Part shown: one piece after another, positions 1-10,681 of the stretch
Layout of the letters: the number at the start of each line of letters is the position of its first letter
Numbering within the stretch: position 1 is the first letter of the stretch
Assembly (NCBI GenBank): GCA_022495995.1
Contig: JAFEMH010002432.1
Location: 124,001-188,000, forward strand
From: Adenophora triphylla var. japonica
Lineage: Eukaryota; Streptophyta; Magnoliopsida; Asterales; Campanulaceae
Direction: 5' to 3'
DNA length: 64,000 nt
Program-made: the position numbers and the translations under genes
The notes under the pieces: generated by a model
Seen by the model: the letters and a program-made list of their open reading frames with translations, nothing else
What the model was told of the DNA's origin: nothing
The model's database searches: none

Positions 1-632
1 GTGCATGGTCGACACGAGGCTCCATGGGATGTTTGGGTAGTCCAGTGCTTGCACCCAGAGGCGTAATAAGACCAAACGGGCCGCGACAAAGATTTCCCCG
101 GGTTAGGGACGTAGTGTGCAGTGTAAGGTCACGTGCGCGTAGTGTGCAAGCAGTCTATCTTCTTTTTCTGAGTAAAATAGAAATTTTTTTATGTGTCTTA
201 AAAAGTATGATGCATGATTTTTTTTTTGAAAATTTTCTTTTTTTTTTTGGAAATTCTTTTTTTTTTCGAATTTTTTTTTTTGAAATTTAATGAACACATA
301 AGCACATAAGCACAAAAATTCCAACAGTTAGGGACATGATTCCGACAGTCAAAATTTTGACTTTTTCTGAGGCGGCCAAAACAACACGAAAATGTGCAAA
401 AATCAACACACACCACAAATGATTTTTTTAAATGTCGGGACAGAAGCTTGACCCTCAAAAGCTTTTTTTTTTTTTTAAAAACAATGATACCGGTACGTGG
501 GATTGTTAAACCACAATTTATCCCCGACTCGTGTTAGGAGGCGATAACGGGAAGTTTAATGGTTTCCACCAATATACCAAATATCAATTTTTTTTAGAAA
601 AAGCCCATTCTTATCCCCAGCGGAGTCGCCAC
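1..632 (-). mobile_element. 5' leader of a second, tandem copy of Tat-lineage element A
   Basis: This stretch matches 11373-11982, the 5' untranslated leader of element A, base for base apart from small differences in homopolymer runs. It ends in the same tRNA-Arg primer site and directly abuts the LTR at 633. An LTR with a primer site on one side and a polypurine tract on the other belongs to two elements at once, so this is the beginning (in minus-strand sense) of a second internal region that leaves the window on the left. No coding sequence is seen; the short ORFs are homopolymer-rich leader. Confidence 0.82.
614..631 (-). other. Primer binding site, tRNA-Arg type (tandem copy)
   Basis: On the minus strand this reads TGGCGACTCCGCTGGGGA, the complement of the 3' end of plant tRNA-Arg(ACG) with its CCA tail. 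It is separated from the LTR end by one base. It marks the start of reverse transcription for the copy lying left of 633. Confidence 0.85.
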
Positions 633-861
633 TGTGATGATGTGCCAATTTTTCCGAAAGGACTTTGGATTTTTTGTTTCTTTGAAAACCAATCGAAAAA
701 ACCGGAGTCGCCACGCCATTTTTGTTTTAAGGGCCAAAACTTTGAAAAATGCCCGAAATAAGAGATTTGGGTTCGGAGGTCACGTTACACGCCGGGAAGG
801 ACGTTAGTGTGCACCCGGAATGCCTCGTAAAACGAATCTTCCAAGCTAAAAACCATTTATT

Positions 862-892
<31 letters not shown>

Positions 893-2509
893 TTGGCCAA
901 AATGAGTTGAAACTAAGGAAACCAAAAATTGAGAATTCTTTATAAGACTTTGGACAGATCCCATAATTTTTGGTGTGATTTTTGGGTTGAGATTTGGTAC
1001 TCAAAAGATTTTTGGAAGTTGAAAACCATTTCTGCCAGAATGAAGAAGGCAGTGGATACTTGATTTTGAAATGGACTTTAGGGCTTGAAAACTCCAGAAT
1101 CTGGGAAAAGTCCGAGAATAAAAAATGTTCAAAACACCTTAAATAAGGTTTCTGTAAAAGAACCTCCCATTTTGGAGATGATTTGAGGGACCAAAACCTT
1201 CTGGAAATCTCAGATGTGAAATCTGGATTTCCAGAGACTGATGAACTGACCTTTAAAGTATTTTGTAGTCAACACCAAATTCCAAGTTTATCTGTGTCCA
1301 AAAAATTAGACCATAGACAGAGGTCTTAGAGAAATGCTACTGGACAGCAACATTCTCAAGAAGGAAATGTGATTTAAAAGGGGGTTTTGCATCCATGCTT
1401 GTCCCCATTTCCCTAGGTTTTGATTAGTAGTCACTAGACATTTTAGTGGTGATCTACTATATCAAACCATCCTTGGGGTACATTAGGACTTAAGCATTTC
1501 ATTTGCTTTTTTTTTCATTAGGACTTAAGCATTTCATTTGCTTGGGAAGGGGAATTTTGTAGAGATGAAATTAAAGAGAAAAATCAACTAGAGATTAAAA
1601 ATGTGGACCATTTGAGATAGTCATTCATGAAGATGAACTTCAAGATGACCATCTTAGGTCAAGATTTAAGTTAAACTAGACATAAAGTAAATCAAAGTAA
1701 GAAGAACAAGATGAACAAGAAGTTAAAAGGGAGTTTTAGGGTTTAGAGAAGGAGGGCTTTACCAATGGTGACACCCTATCTTCCTAGGCTTGGAATTTGA
1801 CTTGAGGAGTATCAAGATTTGGTGTTTGACTTGAGGAGTATCAAGATTTTGTGTTTGGATTTGTGTTTGGGTGGATTCAAGGCTTGAATGTGTTTAGGGT
1901 TTGATGATAGAGTTGGTCAAAGAGAAAACAAGTAGATAATACTTAAGTCCTCTATGCTTTCTCTCTAATCCTCCTCCTAAGGGGTGATTTGAGCTTGGAT
2001 TGGTGTATGTATGAGAGTATGTATGAGAGTGTTTTGAAAGTATTTTGAGTGAGTGGGGTTTGGGAAAGATTGAAGAGAAAATGGTGGCAATTCTAGTGAA
2101 TTCCCACTGTTTTCTCCCTATTTTTCGCCAGAATACAGCTTCTATGAGCCAATTGTGTTGTGTAAACTGAGAGAGGAGGGTTCAATTTATAGGCCCCTGT
2201 GAACTTCAATAGGATCCGCGCGGAGGGTATTGTAAACGTGCCTGGTGCATTAAATGCTGCTCCAGGCTTTGAACAGGAAGAATAATATTCAAAAATTCCA
2301 GCAGTTTGTGTTTTTCAACTTGCCCAATTCGGATTTTTCCAATTTCTTTTGCTTTTTGAGATTATTTTCTTGGTTTAACTTTAAATGACAATCCCTAATC
2401 TACCCTCACTTTGTTAGAAAGGTTAGGAATTGTTAGAAATGTTAGTAATGTTAGGACTTTCGTTAATTTTCTAACGAGAATACTAACAACTCAAATTGGA
2501 GCACTTACA
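633..2509 (-). repeat. LTR of element A (left, shared with tandem copy)
   Basis: The ends are TG...CA (plus TGTGATGATG ... CACTTACA). It is 1877 bp against 1909 bp for the right copy. Compared with the right copy it lacks ~90 bp after 1257, where the junction sits at a short AAAG match. It also carries a 33-bp direct duplication (ATTAGGACTTAAGC...) around 1486-1540 split by a T-run. A (GT)n tract lies at 862-890. Confidence 0.88.
2185..2191 (-). promoter_or_regulatory. TATA box in left LTR of A, with upstream palindrome
   Basis: The minus strand reads CCTATAAATTG here. A perfect palindrome, TCCGCGCGGA (2215-2224), lies about 25 bp upstream in the direction of transcription. The same pair recurs in the right LTR (13567-13573 and 13597-13606). 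The position fits a U3 core promoter. Confidence 0.6.
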
Positions 2510-2524
2510 GTAGCCCCTCGGCGA
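2510..2524 (-). other. Polypurine tract of element A
   Basis: The minus strand reads CCGAGGGGCTAC immediately before the LTR's TGTAAGTG. Element C has nearly the same string (GAGGGGCTC) in the same place at 52640-52650, which supports a plus-strand primer in related elements. Confidence 0.7.
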
Positions 2525-2605
2525 CGGCGCTTTCGAAGGAAGCGGGGTCGTCGATAAGAGTAAGGCTCAAAATTTGACAGGATGATCAAGTGATCGAGTG
2601 ACTGA

Positions 2606-2664
2606 ACCTAGCGATAGGCTTCCTACGTATCCCGATTGGGGAATCAAGTCGGTCGTAGTTCGGG
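2606..2664 (-). other. Two-hairpin motif, copy 1 (element A)
   Basis: The first hairpin is CCTA/TAGG with a 4-base loop. The second has the constant outer stem CTACG/CGTAG and the inner stem TCCC/GGGGA, followed by TTCGGG. It belongs to a six-copy family shared by elements A and C in which the stems differ in sequence but remain paired. Confidence 0.7.
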
Positions 2665-2856
2665 TCTTCCGACTATCTTCAGGCATCGACCCTAGAGTGA
2701 CTGTTTTAGGATGTCAACCTGGTGAGCGAGTTTTGCAGTCGATTGCTTGGAAGAAAACTCTGCTGGGGATAGGAGACGACCATTTTTGGTCAGGTGGCTA
2801 GAGTCGTATATCCGCTCTGCTGGGGGTAGGAATGACCATTTTGGTCTGATGGCTGA

Positions 2857-2914
2857 ACCTAATGATAGGCTACCTACGTATCCTTAAGAGGAATCAAGCC
2901 GGTCGTAGTTCGGG
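2857..2914 (-). other. Two-hairpin motif, copy 2 (element A)
   Basis: The first stem is CCTA/TAGG around ATGA. The second has the outer stem CTACG/CGTAG and the inner stem TCCT/AGGA around TAAG. The tail is TTCGGG. Confidence 0.7.
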
Positions 2915-2948
2915 TCTTTGACCCTGGAGTGACTGTTTTAGGGTGTCA

Positions 2949-3290
2949 ACCTAAGATTTGACTACTTTTGGAAGTCGCCCTAAGATTTGACTATTTTTGG
3001 GAAGTCGCCCTAAGATTTGACTATTTTTGGGAAGTCGCCCTAAGATTTGACTATTTTTGGGAAGTCGCCCTATGATTTGACTATTTTTGGGAAGTCACCC
3101 TATGGTTTGACTATTTTTGGGAAGTCGCCCTATGATTTGACTATTTTGGGGAAGTCTCCCTATGGTTTGACTATTTTTTGGGAAGTCGCCCTATGATTTG
3201 ACTATTTTTGGGAAGTCACCCTAAGGTCTGACTATTTTTGGGAAGTCGCCCTATGATTTGACTATTTTTGGGAAGTCGCCCTATGGTTGA
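2949..3290. repeat. Tandem repeat R1, 30-bp unit, about 11 copies
   Basis: The unit joins GAAGTCGCCCTA to GACTATTTTTGG with a variable middle (AGATTT, TGATTT, TGGTTT). The period is very regular at 30-31 bp. Three further copies lie at 4246-4350 beyond a different array. It is located in the 3' untranslated region of element A. Confidence 0.92.
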
Positions 3291-3565
3291 TTTCGGTTTG
3301 TCAAATTAGGGGGTGATTGCGATTTATCGCTTTCCTAGTGTTGTGTGTGATAGCGTTTTAGGTGCCTCAAACCTTAATGATGGCATCTTAGGTGCCTCAA
3401 ACCTTGATGATGGGTGATCTGGAGGTGATAACTTGTTTTGAAACGATTTTCTTCGATGTTCGTATCCTTTCGTTGGGGACAGACTTTGAGGGGATAGATA
3501 GTCTTTTGGTGGACTTCATTTGAAGGGATCGGAATTTCGTTAACTTTCATCGGGGATGAACCTAA

Positions 3566-4045
3566 GCTGAGGCTTAGTTCAGAAGTATAAACCTAAATGA
3601 GAATTCAGTTCAGGAGTATGAACCTAAGTGGGGACTCAGTTCAGGAGTATAAACCTAAATGGGGACCTAGTTCAGGAGTATGATCCTAAGTCGGGGTTTC
3701 AGTTCAGGAGTATGAACCTAAATGGGGACTTAGTTCAGGAGTATGATCCTAAGTCGGGGTTTCAGTTCAGGAGTATGAACCTGAATGGGGACTTAGTTCA
3801 GGAGTATGAACCTAAATGGGGACTTAGCTCAGGAGTATGAACCTAAGTGGGGACTCAGTTCAGGAGTATGAACCTAAATGGGGACCTAGTTCAGGAGTAT
3901 GATCCTAAGTCGGGGACTCAGTTCAGGAGTATGAACCTAAATGGGGACCTAGTTCAGGAGTATGATCCTAAGTCGGGGTTTCAGTTCAGGAGTATGAACC
4001 TAAATGGGGACTCAGTTCAGGAGTATGATCCTAAGTCGAGGTTTT
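3566..4045. repeat. Tandem repeat R2, 30-33-bp unit, about 15 copies
   Basis: The unit contains TTCAGGAGTATGA followed by CCTAA and a GGGGACT or CGGGGTTT segment. Two variants alternate (AACCTAAATGGGGAC and ATCCTAAGTCGGGG), which suggests a higher-order dimer. Because units are multiples of three in places they create open frames rich in a repeated peptide; these are not genes. Confidence 0.92.
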
Positions 4046-4145
4046 GTACCTGAGGTGAGACTGTTTGAGGGCGTTCTCGCTGGGGGAGATTTGAGCTTAC
4101 GAGGATTACCGGGGAAAAGGGTGACCGTGTTGGTCAAGTGGCTGG

Positions 4146-4201
4146 ACCTATGGTAGGCTACCCACGTATCTCGAGTGGGAGTCAAGCCTGAACGTAGTTC
4201 G
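4146..4201 (-). other. Two-hairpin motif, copy 3 (element A)
   Basis: The first stem is CCTA/TAGG around TGG. The second has an outer stem CCACG/CGTAG with one mismatch and an inner stem TCTC/GGGA that needs one G-T wobble. The tail is TTCG. It lies between tandem arrays R2 and the second block of R1. Confidence 0.6.
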
Positions 4202-4245
4202 ACAACTGCTGGGGATGGTCTTTGATGGTTTGACGGTATTCGGGA

Positions 4246-4350
4246 GTCACCCGAGGTTTGACTGTTTTTGGGAAGTCGCCCTAAGATTTGACTATTTTTG
4301 GGAAGTCGCCCTAAGACTTGACTATTTTTGGGAAGTCACCCTAAGATTTG
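4246..4350. repeat. Second block of tandem repeat R1, about 3 copies
   Basis: These are the same 30-bp units as at 2949-3290 (GACTATTTTTGGGAAGTC plus CCCTAAGA), separated from them by array R2. The R1-R2-R1 order suggests R2 expanded inside, or was inserted into, an older R1 array. Confidence 0.85.
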
Positions 4351-4611
4351 GTGATAATGTTCTTTTAGAAAAGTAGTTGACTAAGATATGCTTTCATACT
4401 GCATGCTTGCACTGTAGCCGCCGGAAGGACCGAGGCTACGGCTGATGTTGATGAAGAGTTGTTGGGTTGCCGTTCGTGGGGCGGTTTCGCCGACGATTTG
4501 CCGTCTTTGGAGGCATTTTGACCTCGAAGGAGGAGTTTGGTTGAGTCTCGCATCTTGGGTGATCGTCAACCTTGTAGAAGTTGTTAAGTTTGTCTTCACA
4601 TTGGGACTTCT

Positions 4612-5118
4612 TGCTTTTGAGAACTTGGTGTCTCTGACCGATTTGCATTTGAGAACTTGGTGTCTGTAACCGAATTGTATCTGAGAACTTGGCGTCCCTG
4701 ACCGATTTGTATTTGAGAACTTGGCGTCTCTGACCGAATTGTGTTTGAGAACTTGGCGTCTCTGACCGATTTGCATTTGAGAACTTGGTGTTTGTAACCG
4801 AATTGTATCTGAGAACTTGGCATCCCTGACCGATTTGTATTTGAGAACTTGGCATCTCTGACCGAATTGTATTTGAGAACTTGGCGTCTCGACCGAACCG
4901 TATTTGAGAACTTGGCGTCTCGACCGATTTGTATTTGAGAACTTGGCGTCTCGACCGATTTGTATTTTGAGAACTTGGCGTCTCGACCGAATCTGTATTT
5001 GAGAACTTGGCGTCTCGACCGATTTGTATTTGAGAACTTGGCGTCTCGACCGATTTGTATTTTGAGAACTTGGCGTCTCTGACCGAATTGTATTTGAGAA
5101 CTTGGCGTCTCGACCGAA
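4612..5118. repeat. Tandem repeat R3, ~31-bp unit, about 16 copies
   Basis: The unit contains GAGAACTTGGCGTCT then GACCGA and TTGTATTT. Copies near 4612-4860 have CTCTGACCGA and those at 4880-5090 have CTCGACCGA, so subtypes are regionally grouped. It generates long minus-strand open frames of a repeated peptide that are not considered coding. A shorter degenerate repeat (TTGGAGGTCGTCTT) follows at 5140-5290. Confidence 0.92.
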
Positions 5119-6727
5119 CGGTAGACACCGGAGGTGGTCTTCATTGAAACATTTTCATCCATTTTGTGGATATTGGAGGTCGTCTTTAGCAAGTTGCGAC
5201 GCCGAGCTTGTCTTTGCCAAACCGTAGATGCCGGAGGCCGTCTTCATCCATTTGTGGACATTGGAGGTCGTCTTTGGTGAAGATCATCCTTGCGAAAAGG
5301 GGGATTTGATTTCACGTTTGAATTCCTGCATTCGTTAGTGAAGAGGAAGAGGCATATATGACATTCATGATGACAGATGCATGCATAGAGCCAAAAATGA
5401 TTGTGAGAGTATCACCGCATATGTGTGCGAGATGATGCATTTACTTGCTTTCGAAGATGCACTTAGCCTAAGCTTTTGGCAGGAAAATTTATGATCTTCA
5501 ATCACTTAGGATTGTTCCTATTGATTCAAGTTTTATGCATGCTACATGAGCCCCGGGGAGATTTTTGTGGGGATGCATGGTGACGAGCGACGCATTGGGA
5601 TGTATGTGTCCGGAGACCGTTTGGAACAGATTTTGAGCAAGTGGGGGGGTGAGAGCCCTCGATCGCGGTTTAAACAAAGCGGTTGTTGATGAGGTTTTTT
5701 TTTTTTTTTTTTACAAGATTCACATGGACCTCAATTTTGATGAGATTGAATTCGGATCCCGGGTCTTGCTGAAATTTTCCCTCTCATTCTTGGTCATTTG
5801 AAGCCGATGCCGACAGCTCTAGTGGCACGTCGATATGAGTGAAGCTTCTTTCATTTGGGTGAGCTCGTGACTTTGGCCGAAACCTTGTTCGGAGAATGAT
5901 TTGATGAAATTGCTAATGCCGGAGAAACCCGCATCTCAAATTCCGATACTACGGGAAGCCGCTATGTACCAAGTTCTAAGCCGAAATTCTTTCTTGCGAC
6001 TTGATAAAATTCGGGTCCAAAAGACCAGCTTGACATAGTCCCCGGATCCTGAGTAGGCAAAGTCCAGATTTTGAAGAAGTGACTTGGCGGATCTATCTCG
6101 TAGTGAAGGACCCAATGTGGACCCAAAGATGACTATAGAAGCTCCAACTTGAAGAGCTGATACAGGAGAACCTGGGAGAACCGCTTAGCAAGCCCCAGTG
6201 TGAAGAAATTCGTGAGCAAATCCCATTGCACAGAGTCATCATGTGACCAAGGAGGCACCCATCTTTTCAAATCTTAGTCAATCAGTCAATGGACAAGACT
6301 CAGAAATGTTTACGTGCAGGGGAACATCTTTCGAAAAGTGGGAATGAATCCCGATTTTGTGCATACATACTCGCTTTAGGTTTGACTCTTTTGAGAGAGT
6401 ATAAGCATCACAAGGTGTGGAAAAGTGTATGGAAGCCCCTGCAGACAGAAAGACAGTGTTTGGCTCTATTTTCCTATGATGTAGAAAGAGAAGACTTGTC
6501 GAGACATTTGAAAACTTGTCTTATTCATGATGATCACAAGGCTGCTTAAAACCCTTTGTTAATGTTCGGGTTATTCAATCCCTAAATCTGATATGAACAA
6601 ATATTTTGATTAATCACGAGGAGAAAGCCAACTGATATCGAGGATCAAGCTCGCGGAAAGTGTATAGGGATAATCCTTGATGAGAACGGATTTTTTTTTT
6701 TTGAAATTTGTTTGTGATTTCGACCGG

Positions 6728-6787
6728 ACCATTTCTGGTTGCCTACGTTCCCTTCATTATGAAGAGCTCAGGTCGCCGTAGTTCGGG
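6728..6787 (-). other. Two-hairpin motif, copy 4 (element A)
   Basis: The first stem is ACCA/TGGT around TTTC. The second has the outer stem CTACG/CGTAG and the inner stem CTTC/GAAG around ATTAT. The tail is TTCGGG. It lies about 2.5 kb from copy 3, so the family is dispersed along the element and not merely tandem. Confidence 0.65.
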
Positions 6788-7154
6788 CTTATCCCGAATG
6801 AAGAGAGAATGAGTGTGAAAATTCAAGACTTTGAGGTTCTTTTGGGAATTTGAGGATTGGAGATTCGAATAACATATCCCCTTAGAGTGTCCATGAAAGA
6901 CACGGATGCGAAGCCCCAGTGGGACATCCACGGCAAGTGTTTGTGGAGTAGAAATGAATTATGCTCACATGAATCAAATTTGAATTTGCACAATCTTTGA
7001 TTGGTAATTTTGAGCCAAAATGGATTAGATTCCAATTTAAGCAAGCAATGAACCATTAATTTGATTTAGATTTTACGATGAAATTGCTATCCGATAGGAA
7101 TTGCAGCTGGGTTTCCGGGCTTCGATCGGCCATCGGGTAATTTTGGAAGTTATG

Positions 7155-7346
7155 ACCTCTTAAAGTGAGAGGTCGGCTGGGCCTTTTGCTGACTGAACCT
7201 CTAAAGATGAGAGGTTGGCTTGCAGGGATGTGTTTGGAAAATCTATGGCAGGGAAGATTGATTGCCCCTAAGGATGAGAGGTCAAATTTTGACTTTGGCC
7301 AAAGGCGAGGGTAATGGTGATGGGAGTATCCTCTAAAATTAAGAGG
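7155..7346. repeat. Four spaced hairpins, CCTCT/AGAGG type
   Basis: ACCTCT...AGAGGT occurs at 7155-7173 and 7197-7215. A CCCCT...GAGG form lies near 7265-7281, and TCCTCT...AGAGGA at 7329-7346. The loops are 6-8 bases. Three copies are followed by TGGCT or CGGCT. It looks like a degenerate dispersed repeat within element A; function unknown. Confidence 0.55.
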
Positions 7347-8309
7347 ATGGCTTGGGATTGGTTTAAGGTAATGATAAGAGGAAGTCCAAGCTATCGAGAA
7401 CTTTTGTGAACTTGAGAGAATTCGGGCTCCTTTTTGATCATTGGAGAGCCTCTTTTTTATTATTTTTTTTTTTTTTGGAAGGCTTCCTGAGGAGCTTGGA
7501 ATTATATCCGAGATTGTGAGGATTTTAAAATCATTCTTTTGAGAATTCGGAAGGCCTCTTTGAGGAGTTGAGAATTATCTTTCCTTCCTTCACAACTTGA
7601 ACATTTTATGCATCGCCGACTCTCGAAGCTAACTTCTTTGGCGTTGCTTGGACTTCTCTCAATAAGGAGCAAAGGTGATGGCTAAACAGGGTTTCAAAAC
7701 ATGCCGATCTTGAAATGAAAGGGTAGTGTTTAGTGAGGGTGAGGTAATGGCTTTCCTATGGGTGAAAGGCTTCAACCGCAATCCCTACCGGATGACCTAA
7801 ACGAGATTAAGTCTTCATTGCTTGCTTAAGCTTTAAATGAGAAAAGATCCATGCAAATTCATCGAGCAAACGAGATGATGATGACGATGAAAGGAGATGT
7901 GAGCATGCAAGATGGTGAGTTGGTAAGCCCCAATTTGGGAAGGATATCAATTGATTTTCTCACTCCGATTAGTTTAAATATTAATCATTTCAAAGAATTA
8001 GTGGTTGAGCAGCACAAGTGATCATCTAGGATAAAACCATTTCAATTAAGTGTAACGTGGGTGTGCAAGTGATGTCTCGAGTCTAGCAAGAAAAGAAAAA
8101 AGACTTATATTAAAAGTTAGACATTTAACTACTATGTCCAAAATGGACTACAACGACAAATGTCCAGAAGGACTTAGGTGAAAGAAAAGTACTAGAACCT
8201 ACGAAGGTTGACTTAAAAGACTATTTTAAAGATAGGTAGCCCCTAGTCTTGCCGCTCTTTGCCGTTGGACCATGCATCTACTCTTCGACGCCGGAGATGG
8301 GGAGCTATT

Positions 8310-10681
8310 GCGCATCTTTCCATCAGATTTCTTTGGCAATCTCTTGCTTAATCCAACCATTTTCCATCATCGTGATGGTCGGTCCACCGACCTTACAAAG
8401 GGGTGAGTCAAATTCCATTATGCCCACAAGTCTTGAATCACCAAACTCGATCATGTTGACATTCGTGTTGTTATTTCTAGGGAACGGGTTATCGATAGTA
8501 TTGGGCCCTTCGTGCACCTCTAACCTCCCTTGTTCAATCAAACTTTGGATTGCCTTTTCAGGGACGCAATCATCCGTCAGTGCCCATGGTATCGATGAAA
8601 GGCACAATGCTTGGAGGTATCCAAAGGAGCATTGGGGTTTCTAGGCCGATAATTTTCTAAAGGCCGGAGCAAACCTTCTCTCACCAAACCTCTCAAGATA
8701 TCACTCAAAGGCATCCCAAAGTTTCTCAAGTCTTGGAGCCGGATCCGGATGCATCAGGTTTCTTGGGAACAAAGGAAGTGGCATTGTTACGCCCCGTCCC
8801 GCATAGCTAATCACTTCTTTACCTTTTGGTTGGGTAGGAGCCGTGTTGGAGGTGGAAGAAACCCTAGATTCGTAAAGGTGTGCAAGCAATGGCCGCCGAT
8901 TGTAAGCCTTTTCGAACTTAGCCCCGGAATTAACCATTGCACGCAAGTCGCCGTAGGAAGTGACCGAGGGAAGCTCTCAAATGCGGCTTCAAGCATGACC
9001 GAAAGATGTCTAACCGCTCCTCTTCGAGGGAGGAATGGCCATTTCACTAAGCTTCAGTTCCACCTTTTATAGAAATCCCCAATATTCTCATCGTGGCGCC
9101 GCACCGTTGTCCGTGTCAACTCGTTTGTTTCCCATTCCAAGTTGGCTTTATACTTATCCGTGAAAGTACCGGTAACTGCTCCCAAGTAGCCCTAGCTTCG
9201 GGTTTAAGCGGAAGAACCATTTCAAAGCCCCCGACTTCAAAGAGAGATCAAGTAGTCGTCCAACCGCCGGTTTGTGCATCCCTTAGCTTTCATTGCCAAA
9301 GTGTAGGTGTCCAAGTGAGTTTTAGGGCACGCACTTCCATCAAACAGTCGAGATTAGGCATCACGAACTTGTGAGGCAAAGGGGTACAATTGAGTCGGGA
9401 TCTCAGTAGGCCGAAGAGCAAGGTTCCTTTTTGACGGTCAATTCAGCAATCCGCGCTTTCATTTCCTTATGTTGTTCCATAAACCAAGCCAATTGAGGAT
9501 CCAAAGGTGGAACCACGGCATTCAATCCGGTGACGAGCAAGAGTGAGGAGTTACCCACCGGGCGGCAAACACCTGGCGGAAGGGATACCATATCCCGGAG
9601 CATAGGTGAAAACCCGTCCTTGGCCCAAATTACCCCGGGGAATGTAGGTAGGAGCTTGGGCAAAGGGATAGAACCCAAGACTTGCTATTGGCTTCCAATC
9701 GGCGAGAGAAGGTGGAGGCAGATCTGAGGTAGCCGCATGGCTCGATTTCCGGAGTGAGGCCCATAAGTAGGCTTAGATGCGGGCCGCCGTCCCCGGTTGT
9801 TGAATTGCATGGCTGGTTGTGGCGATGGTATATAACACGAGAGGATACCGCGGTCCTAGTGATTCTCGATGAAACCGGGATGGAGGCTTGGCAACCCATC
9901 GAACCCCGAGTGAGAAATGGGTTTGTGGAAGCCGTGTTAGGAGCACCGAGCTAGCATCATTCTCGAGGAAAGGCTCCCTCGACTGTTGTCCTGGACCAAA
10001 GCGTGGGGGCATTCCAAACCGTTGTTGTGAAAGTCCGAATTGATTGGTCCCAAACCGAGGTGGGATCCCCATTTGCCGTGGCATTCCGAGGCACCCCAAC
10101 CATGAGAAGACATTCCGCATCGACTTTGTCCCCACCGAGGTATTGCGAACCGGCTCGTCCCGTCAGCCGCATGGATCCAAGTGGTCTAGCTTGGGAGCCG
10201 GCCGACCCAGTGGGTCGAGGAGTACGGGCTCTCGTGGTAGTACCGTGGGAGGCCGGTGGTGGCATCCTGGAGTAGCCGGGTTGACCAAGAGCGGGATTGA
10301 GGTCTTCCTCTTCTTCCACAGCGAAGGTGTCATCCGGGTTGAGACCGGCGGCCAATCCATGGCTTTTGATAGCCTCCATAAGGCTATTCAAACGTGCTTC
10401 CTGTCGCACTCTCATCCGTTCGCCTAACCGATTCCATTGCGGTTCTGTTTGAGGAGTCCCGGGAGGCGGAGTGGTGTTTTCCCCATCATTACGGCCTGAT
10501 GCAGACATTCCGAAACCCTGAGTCGGAACAAACGGTGAAGCCGACGATGCGCTTTGACTCTTCCCAACCGATCAAACGGTGACCCGGTCCGAAACCAAGC
10601 TTTGTGAGGAGCCGCGGGGAAAGGCACGAGGGTTCGATGTTTGGGAGTGAAGGAGGGTAGGTGTTTGGGCTTTGGGCTCAT
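8310..10681 (-). pseudogene. Decayed gag of element A
   Basis: Gag forms the virus-like particle of LTR retrotransposons. Minus-strand frames at 9957-10508, 9773-10135, 9403-9678, 8701-9047 and 8323-8607 line up in order as one broken protein. The N-terminal part is rich in Pro/Arg/Gly. The part near 9000-9150 resembles the core of retrotransposon gag (an aromatic FYKRW-type helix followed by PPREEAVRHL). The last segment (8323-8607) matches the C-terminal gag segment of element C at 61645-61926, sharing the patterns NPFPRNNNTNVNMIEF and NPLPNSNVNLIDF. Several frameshifts and stops separate the pieces, so no complete Gag can be made. Assignment to the Tat lineage rests on that match plus the tRNA-Arg primer site. 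Confidence 0.75.

Larger units (their letters stand above)
5300..8245. other. Non-coding 3' region of element A
   Basis: There are about 2.9 kb between the tandem repeats and the end of the gag remnant, where autonomous relatives carry protease, RT and integrase. I find no pol motifs on either strand. An 86-codon open frame at 6289-6549 (+) resembles nothing I know. The region contains a two-hairpin copy at 6728-6787 and four short hairpins at 7155-7346. Poly(T) runs lie near 5695, 6690 and 7460. Confidence 0.6.

Noticed and set aside
2949..3290. CRISPR-like regular array
   Set aside because: Contiguous 30-bp tandem repeat without unique spacers, in a plant retrotransposon.
3628..4053. Two plus-strand frames encoding a repeated peptide
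   Set aside because: Created by the R2 tandem array whose unit is often a multiple of three; no start context, no homolog.
4381..5192. Overlapping minus-strand frames of 131-230 codons
   Set aside because: All three frames are open because of the R3 tandem repeat, so openness is not evidence of coding.
8249..10640. Plus-strand frames opposite the gag remnant of A
   Set aside because: They shadow the minus-strand gag segments, which match element C's gag.
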